A stretch of 36,569 bases of DNA from Actinomycetes bacterium (GCA_025358355.1 JANYJX010000005.1:1-36569); one strand, 5' to 3'; shown: positions 1 through 8,504, counted from the stretch's first letter. Made by a program: numbers and translations. The notes: a model not told the origin generated them from the letters alone.

Positions 1-1
1 C

Positions 2-1369
2 CGTCTGGATCGCCGGCTCGCGGCCGGTGGCGGCTACGCGCAGGTCGTCCCGATGGAGGACATCAACCTTCACTTCACCGGCGACATGCACGCGATCACC
101 GCCGCGAACAACCTGCTCTCCGCGCTCGTCGACGCGCATGTCTTCCACGGCCACGAGCCGGCGATCCAGACGGTGACCTGGCGCCGCGCGATCGACGTCA
201 CCGACCGTTCGCTGCGCAGCATCGTCACCGGTCTCGGCGGGCGGAAGAACGGCGTCCCCGCGGAGTCTGGCTTCGACATCACGGCCGCGAGCGAGGTGAT
301 GGCGATCCTCGCGCTCTCGATCGATCTCGCCGATCTCCGCCGAAAGCTCGGCGCGATCACGGTCGGTTACACAGCCGCCGGTGATCCGGTCACGGCCGAG
401 CAGGTGCAGGCGGCTGGCGCGATGGCGGTGCTGCTGAAGGACGCAATCAAGCCGAACATCGTCCAGACGCTCGAGGGTCAGCTGTGCCTCATGCACGCGG
501 GCCCGTTCGCGAACATCGCGCACGGCAACAACTCGATCATCGCCGACAGGATTGGCCTCAAGCTCGGCGAGTTCCTGATCACCGAGTCGGGTTTCGCGGC
601 CGACCTCGGGATGGAGAAGTTCATGGACATCGTCTGCCGCGTCGGCGGGCTGCGGCCGCATGTCGTCGTCGTTGTGGCGACGGTGCGCGCGCTGCGCCAT
701 CACGGTGGCGGCGACTGGAAGTTGAAGGCCGACATGGCCCAGATGCGCACCGAGGTCGAGATCGGGATGGCGAATCTCGCGAAGCACATCGAGAACGTGC
801 GCGCGTTCGGGATCCAGCCGGTGGTCGCGATCAACACGCGTCCCGACGACGAGCCGGAGCTGCTCGAGCTGATCAAGGCGGGCTCGCTCGCTTCGGGTGC
901 TTTCGGCGCGGCGATTCACAACGGCTTCGGCCAGGGTGGGGAGGGGACGGTCGAGCTGGCCGAGGTCGTGGCGGCCGCGGCCGACGCGCCTTCCGACTTC
1001 AAGATGCTTTACACCGACGACGAGCCGATCGCGACGAAGATCGAGCGGATCGCGAAGACCGTCTACGGCGCCGACGGGATCGATCTCGCGCCGGCGGCAC
1101 GCGAGGCGATCGCCAAGTTCGAGAAGCAGGGGATCGCGCATCTGCCGATCTGCATGGCGAAGACGCACCTCTCGTTGTCGCACGACCCGACCGCGCGCAA
1201 CCGGCCGACCGGGTTCACGGTGCCGATCCGCGACATCCGCGCCTACAGCGGCGCCGGCATGCTCGTGCCGCTGTGCGGCGACATGCTCCAGATGCCCGGT
1301 TTTGGTGCGGCGCCAGCAGCGTTCGCGATCGACATCGACGACGAGGGCCACACCGTCGGGTTGTTCTAG
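2..1369 (+). CDS. fhs: Formate--tetrahydrofolate ligase, 5'-truncated by the window edge
   Basis: This enzyme makes 10-formyl-THF from formate, THF and ATP in cytosolic one-carbon metabolism. The reading frame is open from the first bases of the window. The residues before the first internal Met read GGGYAQVVPMEDINLHFTGD, a signature of the family, so the gene begins outside the window and the Met at 53 is not the start. About 455 residues are present of the usual ~550, so the N-terminal ~100 residues, including the P-loop, are missing. The end, MPGFGAAPAAFAIDID...VGLF, matches the family C-terminus. The stop shares a CTAG with the stop of the convergent gene. Identity is near certain; whether the full gene is intact cannot be judged here. 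Confidence 0.97.
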   Translation, partial: RLDRRLAAGGGYAQVVPMEDINLHFTGDMHAITAANNLLSALVDAHVFHGHEPAIQTVTWRRAIDVTDRSLRSIVTGLGGRKNGVPAESGFDITAASEVMAILALSIDLADLRRKLGAITVGYTAAGDPVTAEQVQAAGAMAVLLKDAIKPNIVQTLEGQLCLMHAGPFANIAHGNNSIIADRIGLKLGEFLITESGFAADLGMEKFMDIVCRVGGLRPHVVVVVATVRALRHHGGGDWKLKADMAQMRTEVEIGMANLAKHIENVRAFGIQPVVAINTRPDDEPELLELIKAGSLASGAFGAAIHNGFGQGGEGTVELAEVVAAAADAPSDFKMLYTDDEPIATKIERIAKTVYGADGIDLAPAAREAIAKFEKQGIAHLPICMAKTHLSLSHDPTARNRPTGFTVPIRDIRAYSGAGMLVPLCGDMLQMPGFGAAPAAFAIDIDDEGHTVGLF

Positions 1370-2667
1370 GCGGCCGGGTCGTCCAGCCTTCTCCACACGA
1401 TCGGTCGCAGCCACTCGACCCCCGTTGCCGACCGGTTGCGGATCATGTTCACGTAGTGGAAATCAGCGTCTTCGAGCAACGAAACGATGACCTCGCTGAC
1501 CACATCCGCTCCGACGTTGTCCGGGAGGATCCGGTACCGGAACAGGCTCAGCTTCGGCTCGGGCTCGGTGCTGCTGATGACGATCAGATCCTGGGCGATG
1601 TTCGGCAGCTTGTGCGGCGGAAGGAGGTCGATCACTGCGCCCGCGAACGCTGACGGCAGCAGCATGTGGGAGCCGTGGACGCCGACGACCACGCGGCTGC
1701 GGGCATATTCAGTCAGCCAGTCCCGCTCGGTGTCCTGAGTGATCGTCGTCGTTCGGAGATCGCGGATCGACGTGGGCAGTGGGTGGCTGCGACCGAGGCC
1801 GATCGCGACGAACTGCACGTTGGGACAACGACGTTGCACCTGCCGGACGACGTTGGCGCAGTTGCGCGTCTGCGCTCGAACCATGAGTTGGTGCGTGAGG
1901 TCGCGTGGCAGGAGTCGGAGAGCGCCAGCCCTCCGGCGACCGCTCCAGAGCCGATCCTCGCGGAGGAGCAGTGCGATCTGGTGTAGGCCGGCGTTCGGCG
2001 AGTTCCAGAACGCGGAAGGTGCGAGCCGAGGTGCGATATCCGCTAGATCGTCGTTTGTGAGGTACGGCTGAGACGGGGTCGGGGCGATCTGGACAAACTC
2101 GTAACCCTCGACGACCGATGTGACGGCGCTGTCTAGCCCCGCGATCCAGGTATCCCCGCCTGAGAGAGGGACGTTGACCTCGATCACGATGTCAACCGTC
2201 GACGGCACGAGCCAAGACACGTTCTTCTGCACGACCATCACCACATCGACGTCGGGGTCGCGCGCGTAGCGCAGCCCCGAAAGCACCTTCAGCACGCAAT
2301 GCCCATAGAGGAAGTCGATGCAGTTGACGACGATTGCCGTGGAGTTGCCCGAGCTGTGACCGCGGACATCGGTGCGTGCGGCGGTCGGGTGCTCACGGGT
2401 TGCGATGAGGCGTCGGAGCAGCCGTGGATACCACTCGCGCCCGTCACTGTGAGCGACGCCGGTCTCGACCTCGACGATTGTGGGGTATAGGAGCGCGTGC
2501 CCGGCGGGCCAGTCGAGCAGGTACGCGACGTGGCATTGCGAGCAGTGGCACTCGACGAGAATCGGCGTTCCCGCGAAGTGAATGTCGTCGTACACGAGCG
2601 CCCCGTCGCATCTGGGGCAACTGGCCTCAAAGCTTGGATTTAGCCTCGAAAGAATTGACGCGCTCAT
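1366..2667 (-). CDS. Zinc-ribbon protein with a GT61-like (DUF563) C-terminal domain
   Basis: The product is about 433 residues if the ATG at 2667 is used; an in-frame ATG at 2691 would add eight. Neither has a clear ribosome-binding site. The N-terminus carries a probable zinc ribbon: Cys17-x2-Cys20, then Cys40, Cys42 and Cys45. The C-terminal third contains SRVVVGVHGSHMLLPSAF followed by VIDLLPP. That resembles the 'VVGxHGAGL' segment of family 61 glycosyltransferases and capsular polysaccharide proteins. I see no signal peptide or membrane span. Codon use looks somewhat less GC-biased than the neighbours, which could mean acquisition. The assignment rests on one motif, so a glycan-related role is a tentative inference and the acceptor is unknown. 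The gene follows the DUF294 gene on the same strand after 85 bases. Confidence 0.55.
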   Translation of the reverse strand: MSASILSRLNPSFEASCPRCDGALVYDDIHFAGTPILVECHCSQCHVAYLLDWPAGHALLYPTIVEVETGVAHSDGREWYPRLLRRLIATREHPTAARTDVRGHSSGNSTAIVVNCIDFLYGHCVLKVLSGLRYARDPDVDVVMVVQKNVSWLVPSTVDIVIEVNVPLSGGDTWIAGLDSAVTSVVEGYEFVQIAPTPSQPYLTNDDLADIAPRLAPSAFWNSPNAGLHQIALLLREDRLWSGRRRAGALRLLPRDLTHQLMVRAQTRNCANVVRQVQRRCPNVQFVAIGLGRSHPLPTSIRDLRTTTITQDTERDWLTEYARSRVVVGVHGSHMLLPSAFAGAVIDLLPPHKLPNIAQDLIVISSTEPEPKLSLFRYRILPDNVGADVVSEVIVSLLEDADFHYVNMIRNRSATGVEWLRPIVWRRLDDPAA

Positions 2668-2752
2668 GAACCGAGCTGCTCGAACGGCCATCGTCGCAGT
2701 TGGAACCCGCTGCTGCGTTGTCGCACGCGGCGGACCTACCGAAGGCCAGGCC

Positions 2753-4609
2753 CTAGATACCGCTCGGGACGTAGACGTCCAGGCGCTTCTGCGCCCGCAC
2801 GATCGCGCGGAACGCTTCGCGTAGCTCTTCGCGCTCGAGCGGCGGCAGGGCGCTCGGATCGACGTAGTTGTCGGCCTCGCCACCCGAGGCGATCTGCGCC
2901 GCGTGGTGCTCGAGTCGTACGCGCCAGACGCAGACGAATGCTTCGCGCAGCGCGGTTGCCTCGTCGGCTGGCAGCTTGCCGAGCTCCTCGACGGCGACCA
3001 GGCGGTCGAGCGTGGCCGAGATCGTCACCTCGCTTGCGAGCGCGTGGAAGCGCGCGAGATTCACGATCGGCAGCATGCCGCCGCGTTTCACGTCGATCGT
3101 CCCCGGCGCTGCGTCCTTTGATCCCGCGGTTGCGAACGCGCTGCGAAAGCCGAGCGGTGGCTTGAAGTCGGTCGCGGTTCGCGCCAGTCGGCGGAGGAAG
3201 TCGGGATGCCTGTGGCCGTCGCGCAGAACAGCAACCAGCGGCTCCACGACCTCCAGCCCGCCAGCGACCTGGCGGAAGTCGAGCGCGACCGTTGCTCGGA
3301 TCAGATGCGATCGGTCGGGCGAGGTGAAACACGACTCGATTGTCTTCTCCCACGCGGGCAGTGACATGCGCCACAGCTTCGCGCTCGCGAGCACGCCGTT
3401 CGCGTCGGCAACGAAGCCGCTACGGGCGAGTCCCGCGCTCACGTCGGCAGCGATCCGTTCGAACGCCGTGTCGACGGCGCGATCGCCGGTCTCCGCGTAA
3501 GCGAGCGCGTGCTCCTGATCGGAGACGAGCGTTAGCTCGCGGCGTGCCGAGCTGCCGAGCGCGAGCCATGCCCAAGGGGCCGGAGCAGCCCCGTGCCGCG
3601 CCAACGCGAAGTCGATCAGCCGCGTCGTGAGCGCGTCGTACTGCAGCGTCAGCACGCGACCAATATCCGCGGGCGAGACGCCGGCGTCGAGCAGGGCTAG
3701 GAACAACCCGCCGAGCCGGCGCGACACCGCAACCAGCTCGTCTTCGTCGGCGGCGTGCAGGATCGAGTGACGGAGCGCAAACGGGCTGCGCGCCTGGAGC
3801 CCCATCAGGTCGGCGGCCGAGACGATCCCCAGCACCTCGCGGCCGTCCGCTACGACGACGTGATCGACGCCGTGATCGAGCATCTCCACGATCGCGTCCA
3901 CCGCGAGACGCCGCGGCTCGACGACGACGGCCGGCTCGGCGATCCGCAGCACCGGGTTTCGCGGCGAGATCGGCCCGCCGACAACCTTTGCGCGGATGTC
4001 AGCGTCCGTCACGATCTGCAGCACGCCGCTGCGGATCAGGATCGCGCTCGAGCCGCTGCGCGTCATGATCTCGGCCGCCCGTGAGATGGCGATCCCCGGC
4101 TCGCAGTACACCGGCGGCCCGGGAACGAGCTCGCTGATGTGAACTGTCGCCAGCTCCGGCAGCCCGTGCGCCGTGTGGCCTGCGCGAACGAGTCGCTCCC
4201 GCAGCGAGCGCGCCACGAAACCTGCACCCTCGAGCCGCCCGAGCACGCGCAGCGCCTCGTCGCGCGGAATCAGAAAGCAGGTCGAATCCTCGTGCGCGCG
4301 CACCGTGAAGCTCGGCGCCAGCCCGCTGAGCAGCGACGGATGACCGAATCCTTCGCCGGGCCCCAGGACGTCGATCACAGCGTCCTCGTGGACAAGCTCC
4401 ATCGACCCGCTACGCGTCACCCAGAACGCGGTCGACGGCGGTCCGTCCTCGACGAGAACGACGGTGCCGGCGGGCAGCGACCGCACCTCCACCGCCGCAA
4501 CAACTCGCGCGAGCTCCGCGTCGTCGAGGCTGCTGAACGGCGAATGACGTCTGAGGAAGGAGGCGATCTCGTCCACGCGACACGCTGATTGTCGCAAAGG
4601 CGTCGGCAA
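2753..4609 (-). CDS. DUF294 family signalling protein: cNMP-binding, CBS pair, nucleotidyltransferase
   Basis: This is a 618-residue cytosolic protein. Residues ~10-140 form a cyclic-nucleotide-binding (Crp-like) domain. Residues ~155-275 form a CBS pair, ending in EVLGIVSAADLM. Residues ~300-430 are a DUF294 nucleotidyltransferase with the hallmark GSSARRELTLVSDQEHALAY at about 350-370, and residues ~460-618 are the DUF294 C-terminal domain. The family resembles the regulatory half of GlnD/GlnE-type enzymes and often lies beside solute transporter genes. Here it is divergent from an APC permease, so control of that transporter is a fair inference. The target of nucleotidyl transfer is unknown. 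The architecture is complete, with no truncation. Confidence 0.9.
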   Translation of the reverse strand: MPTPLRQSACRVDEIASFLRRHSPFSSLDDAELARVVAAVEVRSLPAGTVVLVEDGPPSTAFWVTRSGSMELVHEDAVIDVLGPGEGFGHPSLLSGLAPSFTVRAHEDSTCFLIPRDEALRVLGRLEGAGFVARSLRERLVRAGHTAHGLPELATVHISELVPGPPVYCEPGIAISRAAEIMTRSGSSAILIRSGVLQIVTDADIRAKVVGGPISPRNPVLRIAEPAVVVEPRRLAVDAIVEMLDHGVDHVVVADGREVLGIVSAADLMGLQARSPFALRHSILHAADEDELVAVSRRLGGLFLALLDAGVSPADIGRVLTLQYDALTTRLIDFALARHGAAPAPWAWLALGSSARRELTLVSDQEHALAYAETGDRAVDTAFERIAADVSAGLARSGFVADANGVLASAKLWRMSLPAWEKTIESCFTSPDRSHLIRATVALDFRQVAGGLEVVEPLVAVLRDGHRHPDFLRRLARTATDFKPPLGFRSAFATAGSKDAAPGTIDVKRGGMLPIVNLARFHALASEVTISATLDRLVAVEELGKLPADEATALREAFVCVWRVRLEHHAAQIASGGEADNYVDPSALPPLEREELREAFRAIVRAQKRLDVYVPSGI

Positions 4610-4629
4610 GTGCTTGTCACGGTTGTCTC

Positions 4630-4653
4630 AACCTGTCAGGTTCCCCCTTGACA
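4630..4653. promoter_or_regulatory. Palindrome and -35-like element between divergent DUF294 and permease genes
   Basis: The 78-base divergent gap contains a perfect 6-1-6 palindrome, AACCTGTCAGGTT (4630-4642), followed at 4648 by TTGACA. No TATAAT-like -10 lies at the proper spacing, so a sigma-70 promoter is not established. The palindrome is well placed to serve as an operator for one or both genes. No cognate regulator is identifiable. Confidence 0.3.
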
Positions 4654-4687
4654 CTTCATCGATTGCGCGTTCTCAAGGAGGCGGGGA

Positions 4688-6196
4688 ATGTCTGAGAGCC
4701 ACGACGAGCTCGACTATGCGGGCGGGGGCCTGCCGCAGGAGACCAACTGGTGGGGCGCCTTTGTGATCGGCCTGGCCGGGACGATTCTGGTCACAGGAAT
4801 CGCGCCGGTGATGGTGACGCAGGTGGGCGCCGCGTCGATTCCGAGCATCGTGATCATCACGCTGTCGGGTTGGCTCCTGTGCCTGTTCCTCGCGGAGCTC
4901 TCGGCGATGATGCCCGAGCGCACCGGCGGCTCACCGTCCTACGCCTACCCGGCGTTCAAGACCCGCTGGCCGCGCTTCGCCGAGCACATCAACGGCTTCA
5001 CCGCGTGGGCCTACTGGCTCGGCTGGTTCCCTGTCGGGCCGCTGAACATGATCCTCGCGTCGTATTACATCGTCGACAAGCTCAAGCTCTCGCAGAAGAG
5101 CTTCACGCCGATCAACACTCCGATTGCCTGGTGGACGCTCGTCATCTCGATCATCGGCCTGCTCCTTCTCTTCATCCCGGCCTACATGGGCATTCGCTTC
5201 GGCACCATGTTCGCGACGGTGCTCGGGCTGCTCTCCATGATCCCGTTGACCTTCCTCTCGATCGCGTGGATCTTCCATCCTTCGGTTGCGCACAGCTCGA
5301 ACCTGTCCGGCTTCAAGCAGGCTGACGGGACAGGTTTCTTCACGCCGCTGTTCGGGCACGGCTGGCTCACGATCTACATCGCGTTCGCCTTCCTGCTCAC
5401 GTGGAACGTGATCGCGATGGAAGCCGCCGCCTGCTACATCGGCGAGTGCAAGGACCCGGAGCGCGACGCCAAGATCGCGATGAACCTCGAAGGCGGCTAC
5501 GGCGTCTTCATCTACACGCTGCTGCCGATCTCGTTCATCCTCGTGCTCGGCTCCTCGGCCCGCTCTGCCGACCCGAAGACGATCTTCGTCAACTTTGCCG
5601 ACAAGATCTTCGGTAGCGGCGCGAGCGTGATCGACTGGCTGATCGCGATCATGCTGATCGTCGCGCTGATCCTCTCGGCACTCAACGCGATCACCGGCAC
5701 CGCCCGAGCGCTGCACCAGATGTCGGTGGACGGCCAATTCCCGAAGTTCTTCCAGCACCAGAACAAGCACGGCGTGCCGGACAAGTCGATGATGTTCAAC
5801 GTCGTCGTGATGATCGCCGTCGTGTTCATGGGCGGCGCAGTCGAGATCTACACCTTCTCGAACGTCGGCTACCTCGCCTCGTTCCTGCCGGTGCTTGTCG
5901 GCTACTACCTGCTGCGAAAGGACAGGCCAAACGTCCGTCGTCCGTTCAGGCTCCCTGAATGGATGAAGTACGTCGCGCTGATTCTTGCCGCCTTCTACGC
6001 GGTGATCTATTTCGTCGGTGGCCCTGTGTACGCGGCCTGCACGTGCTCGCTCGCCGGAAAGAACACGCTTGTCTACTACTTCATCGGGATCGGGACGCTC
6101 CTCTCGTACCTGCCGCTCTACTGGTACCGGAAGAACGTCGAGGACAAGAAGCAGCCGGCCACTGCGCCTGCGGCCGTCCCGAGTCACGGCAAGTAG
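4688..6196 (+). CDS. APC superfamily amino acid permease
   Basis: This 502-residue inner-membrane secondary transporter probably imports an amino acid or amine. It has a short hydrophilic N-terminus followed by about twelve hydrophobic segments, starting with WGAFVIGLAGTILVTGIAPV. Typical APC features include AELSAMMPERTGGSPSYAYP after TM2 and LNAITGTARALHQMSVDGQFP near the middle. The C-terminus is Lys-rich and cytosolic. A strong ribosome-binding site (AAGGAGG) lies just before the ATG at 4688. A hairpin terminator follows at once, making this probably a single-gene transcript. The DUF294 protein is divergent and may regulate it. The substrate cannot be read from sequence. Confidence 0.93.
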   Translation: MSESHDELDYAGGGLPQETNWWGAFVIGLAGTILVTGIAPVMVTQVGAASIPSIVIITLSGWLLCLFLAELSAMMPERTGGSPSYAYPAFKTRWPRFAEHINGFTAWAYWLGWFPVGPLNMILASYYIVDKLKLSQKSFTPINTPIAWWTLVISIIGLLLLFIPAYMGIRFGTMFATVLGLLSMIPLTFLSIAWIFHPSVAHSSNLSGFKQADGTGFFTPLFGHGWLTIYIAFAFLLTWNVIAMEAAACYIGECKDPERDAKIAMNLEGGYGVFIYTLLPISFILVLGSSARSADPKTIFVNFADKIFGSGASVIDWLIAIMLIVALILSALNAITGTARALHQMSVDGQFPKFFQHQNKHGVPDKSMMFNVVVMIAVVFMGGAVEIYTFSNVGYLASFLPVLVGYYLLRKDRPNVRRPFRLPEWMKYVALILAAFYAVIYFVGGPVYAACTCSLAGKNTLVYYFIGIGTLLSYLPLYWYRKNVEDKKQPATAPAAVPSHGK

Positions 6197-6204
6197 ACCA
6201 CCTC

Positions 6205-6240
6205 GCGGGGCGCCGGCCTGAGGTCGGCGCCCCGCTTCTT
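6205..6240 (+). terminator. Rho-independent terminator after the APC permease
   Basis: A perfect 11-bp stem (GCGGGGCGCCG at 6205-6215 pairs with 6225-6235) can extend by three more pairs, one of them G-T. It is followed by TTCTTCC. It starts eight bases after the permease stop. Confidence 0.85.
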
Positions 6241-6245
6241 CCACT

Positions 6246-6719
6246 GTGCCACGTCGTCGACGCCTGAAGGGACGGACGGTCACCGCGCCAGACGGCGGTG
6301 TGCTGCTCGCAACCGAGGGTCGGCCGATCTCGAAGGCGGCCATCGCGCGGGCGGTGGAGCTTGCGAATGCCGACGACGCGCCTGTTCATGTGTTCGCGGT
6401 CGCACGCGTCCACGGCGTCGCGTTCGGCCTGCCGTCGCCGTGGCTCAAACCGAATCACATGGAGTGGCAGGAGCTGCGAGATATCGTCGCCGCCGCGATC
6501 AAGCTGCTCGAGCAGCGGGGCGTGAAGGCCGACGGCAACATCCTCGGCACGCGCAAAGCGACCAAGCGGATCGTCGGCGAGGCGGAGCGGCTCGGGTGCA
6601 CCGCAATCGTGATGACGGGAGATCCGCAACGCAGCCGGTTCGTCGGTGACCTCTTCTGGTCGCAGGAGCCGTACCGCGTCCAACGCAAGGCCACCGTGCC
6701 TGTGCATGTGGTTGTGTGA
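6246..6719 (+). CDS. Universal stress protein (UspA) family protein, divergent
   Basis: The product is about 157 residues from a GTG at 6246, and the first ~12 residues are very basic. The fold pattern is Usp-like: VLLATEG as the first strand with Arg-Pro-Ile-Ser in place of the usual phosphate-proximal loop, an alternating alpha/beta body, then TAIVMTGD and a C-terminal VPVHVVV strand. The G-x2-G-x9-G(S/T) ATP-binding signature is not evident, so this is probably a non-ATP-binding Usp. No ribosome-binding site is clear because the start lies next to the terminator of the upstream gene. A second Usp gene converges on it with a 43-base gap. Confidence 0.78.
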   Translation: MPRRRRLKGRTVTAPDGGVLLATEGRPISKAAIARAVELANADDAPVHVFAVARVHGVAFGLPSPWLKPNHMEWQELRDIVAAAIKLLEQRGVKADGNILGTRKATKRIVGEAERLGCTAIVMTGDPQRSRFVGDLFWSQEPYRVQRKATVPVHVVV

Positions 6720-6762
6720 GAGACGAACACCGGGGTCCGCCCCTCACACCACCAATACGCGT

Positions 6763-7176
6763 CTACCGGACGACGAGCACGTCGCAGGCGGCGTGGTGCT
6801 TCACGGAGTCGCTCACGCTGCCGACGAAGAACCGCTCGAGTGCTCCGGCGGTGTGGCTGCCGACGACGATCAGGTCGGCGTCGTTCGCCTCGGCGACCTT
6901 CACGATCATGCGGCCCGGATCGCCGATCCCGTCGACCGTCTTAGCCTCGATGCCCAACTCGCTGAGCCGAGTCTTCGCACGTCGCGCCTCTTCCTCGTGC
7001 AGCTCGGGCGGGTCGACCGGGTCGATCCCGGCCATGCCCTTGCCGCCGCCGTAGAGGATCCGCGCCACGCTCGTGACGATGACTTCCGCGTCGAACGCCT
7101 TCGCGACCTCCGCCGCACGCTCAAGTGCGCGATCGGCCTCCGGGCTCGCGTCGTATCCCACGACAATTCTCTTCAT
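6763..7176 (-). CDS. Universal stress protein, UspA family
   Basis: This is a 137-residue cytosolic protein. The start at 7176 (MKRIVVGYDASPEADRAL) is fixed by a strong AAAGGAGG ribosome-binding site. The longer upstream open frame has composition unlike a protein. The ATP-loop region VVGSHTAGALERFFVGSVS (about 105-123) keeps G106, G119 and S120 of the G-x2-G-x9-G(S/T) signature, but the second Gly is Thr. Nucleotide binding is likely. It converges with the other Usp gene. The role is general stress adaptation, with no specific partner visible. Confidence 0.92.
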   Translation of the reverse strand: MKRIVVGYDASPEADRALERAAEVAKAFDAEVIVTSVARILYGGGKGMAGIDPVDPPELHEEEARRAKTRLSELGIEAKTVDGIGDPGRMIVKVAEANDADLIVVGSHTAGALERFFVGSVSDSVKHHAACDVLVVR

Positions 7177-7280
7177 CACAGGCCTCCTTTGGATAGCTCC
7201 ATTCTCGGGCGGGCCGCCGCGACCGCCATCCGGGGATCTGCGGCACCGCGCGCGGGGTTCTACGGACATAGACTTGCGAG

Positions 7281-7733
7281 ATGGCTGAGCCGACCGGCGA
7301 GCATTTGACTGCCGCCCAGCGCGAGGCGCTTGCGGCGGAGCTCGTCGAGATGGAAGGTCCCAAGCGCAAGGCCGCGGTCGAGGCGATCAAGGTTGCGCGC
7401 TCGTTCGGTGATCTCTCCGAGAACTTCGAGTACCACGCGGCCAAGAACGAGCAGGGGTTGCTCGAAGCGCGGATCCGCAAGTTGCAGCACCGCCTCCAGC
7501 ACGCGGTCACGGTCGAGCACGACAACGACGACTCGGTTGGCGTCGGCTCGATCGTCGAGATCCTCGACGGTGATGGCGAGCGGCTGGAGGTCGAGATCTC
7601 GAGCGTCGGCGGGGTCTCGCCCGATTCGCCGCTCGGCAGCGCGCTACTCGGCGCGGTCGTCGGCGCGACGGTCGAGGTGACGGCGCCACGCGGCTCCTGG
7701 AAAGCGCAAGTCGTCTCGATCCGCCGCGCGTAG
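7281..7733 (+). CDS. greA: Transcription elongation factor GreA/GreB family
   Basis: This 150-residue factor binds the RNA polymerase secondary channel and stimulates transcript cleavage in backtracked complexes. The N-terminal coiled coil carries the acidic tip, SFGDLSENFEY, with Asp44 and Glu47 as the Mg-positioning residues. The C-terminal FKBP-like domain follows and keeps the SPLGSALLGAVVGATVEV motif. The usual length is ~158 residues, so it is complete. It is divergent from the Usp gene at 7176, with ~100 bases between them. GreA is more likely than GreB on length and tip sequence. Confidence 0.92.
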   Translation: MAEPTGEHLTAAQREALAAELVEMEGPKRKAAVEAIKVARSFGDLSENFEYHAAKNEQGLLEARIRKLQHRLQHAVTVEHDNDDSVGVGSIVEILDGDGERLEVEISSVGGVSPDSPLGSALLGAVVGATVEVTAPRGSWKAQVVSIRRA

Positions 7734-7832
7734 TTACCGGCCCATCCGGGCGAACCACGCGAGCAGTGCGACGGTCGCCACAACGGGCACGAGGGCGAGC
7801 GAGACTGCGAGGAACGTCGGCACGGACTGCAC
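7734..7832 (-). CDS. Possible 32-residue single-span membrane peptide
   Basis: Directly after the DUF72 stop, and in the same frame, a short open frame encodes VQSVPTFLAVSLALVPVV followed by more hydrophobic residues and a WFARMGR tail. That gives one ~22-residue transmembrane helix with a basic C-terminus. GTG 7832 is the proposed start, with a weak GAAGG about eight bases upstream; GTG 7823 is an alternative. The stop abuts the greA stop on the other strand. It matches no family I recognise. The clear helix-plus-basic-tail pattern is the only support. Confidence 0.35.
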   Translation of the reverse strand: MQSVPTFLAVSLALVPVVATVALLAWFARMGR

Positions 7833-7859
7833 GGATTCGCCTTCGCCGCAGGCCGTCCT

Positions 7860-8504
7860 CTATCTGTTGAGAAGCTCGAGCAGACGGAGCGCGTAGCGCG
7901 GTGCTGTGGGCTCGGTCTCGTGGCGGAAGAACGCGAAGGCATCGACGCCGGCCGCGACAAGTAGCCTGATTCGATCCGCTGTGCCGACGAGGGCAGCCTC
8001 GTCGTAGGGCGGCTCGCGGAAACGCAGATAACGCCAGTCGCCCACCGCGTCCCAGTCGCCGACCCGTACGGCGCCGGCCTCAGCGAGTTGCGCCTCGACG
8101 CCGTCCCACGACGGATCACGTAGGTCGAGCGCGAAGCGGATCGTCGGATCGGCCGAGCCGAGGAGCAGCGCCATTAGCCCGTCGTCGCGGGGCGAGTCGA
8201 CGACCACTCGCACGCAGCCGAGCGTCTCGCCGAGCGACCGCACGCGCTCCTGGAATGAGTCGAGCTGACGGAGTGCTTGCGGTGGCATCTTGACGGCAAA
8301 CCGAAAGCCATCCGGCACCTGCGAAGCCCAGCGGGCGAACTGCTCGTGCGCCGGCAACCGGTACCCAGTCGAGTTCAGCTCGACGGTCGTGAACTGCTCC
8401 GCGTACAGCCTGAGGAAGCTCTCCGGGGCTGATTCGGCCGGGTAGAAGCCAGGTCGCCACGAGGGATACGACCAGCCAGATGTTCCTATGAGCTGGCTGC
8501 TCAC
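7860..8504 (-). CDS. DUF72 family protein
   Basis: The product is 214 residues from GTG 8504, two bases after the folA stop. It starts LIGTSGWSYPSWRPGFYP, the DUF72 opening motif. It continues with AEQFTTVELNSTGYRLP and FAVKMPP, consistent with the TIM-barrel-like fold of the family. It ends with the AFAFFRHE segment typical of the last barrel strand. The biochemical function of DUF72 proteins is not established. The usual length is ~230-270 residues, so this copy is slightly short but complete in motifs. It is co-transcribed with folA by position. Confidence 0.9.
   Translation of the reverse strand: MSSQLIGTSGWSYPSWRPGFYPAESAPESFLRLYAEQFTTVELNSTGYRLPAHEQFARWASQVPDGFRFAVKMPPQALRQLDSFQERVRSLGETLGCVRVVVDSPRDDGLMALLLGSADPTIRFALDLRDPSWDGVEAQLAEAGAVRVGDWDAVGDWRYLRFREPPYDEAALVGTADRIRLLVAAGVDAFAFFRHETEPTAPRYALRLLELLNR

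Noticed and set aside
2668-2883. N-terminal extension of the zinc-ribbon/GT61-like gene
   Set aside because: The extra ~70 residues are Arg/Ser/Thr-rich and overlap the DUF294 gene.
4648-4680. Sigma-70 promoter at TTGACA 4648
   Set aside because: There is no -10 at 16-18 bases (TCTCAA lies there), and the start would fall on the ribosome-binding site.
4931-6343. 470-codon open frame antisense to the APC permease
   Set aside because: The composition is Asp/Arg/Glu-rich, typical of the complement of a GC-rich gene, and the permease on the other strand is certain.
6732-6743. GGGGTCCGCCCC hairpin as a bidirectional terminator between the two Usp genes
   Set aside because: Only four base pairs, with no T-run.
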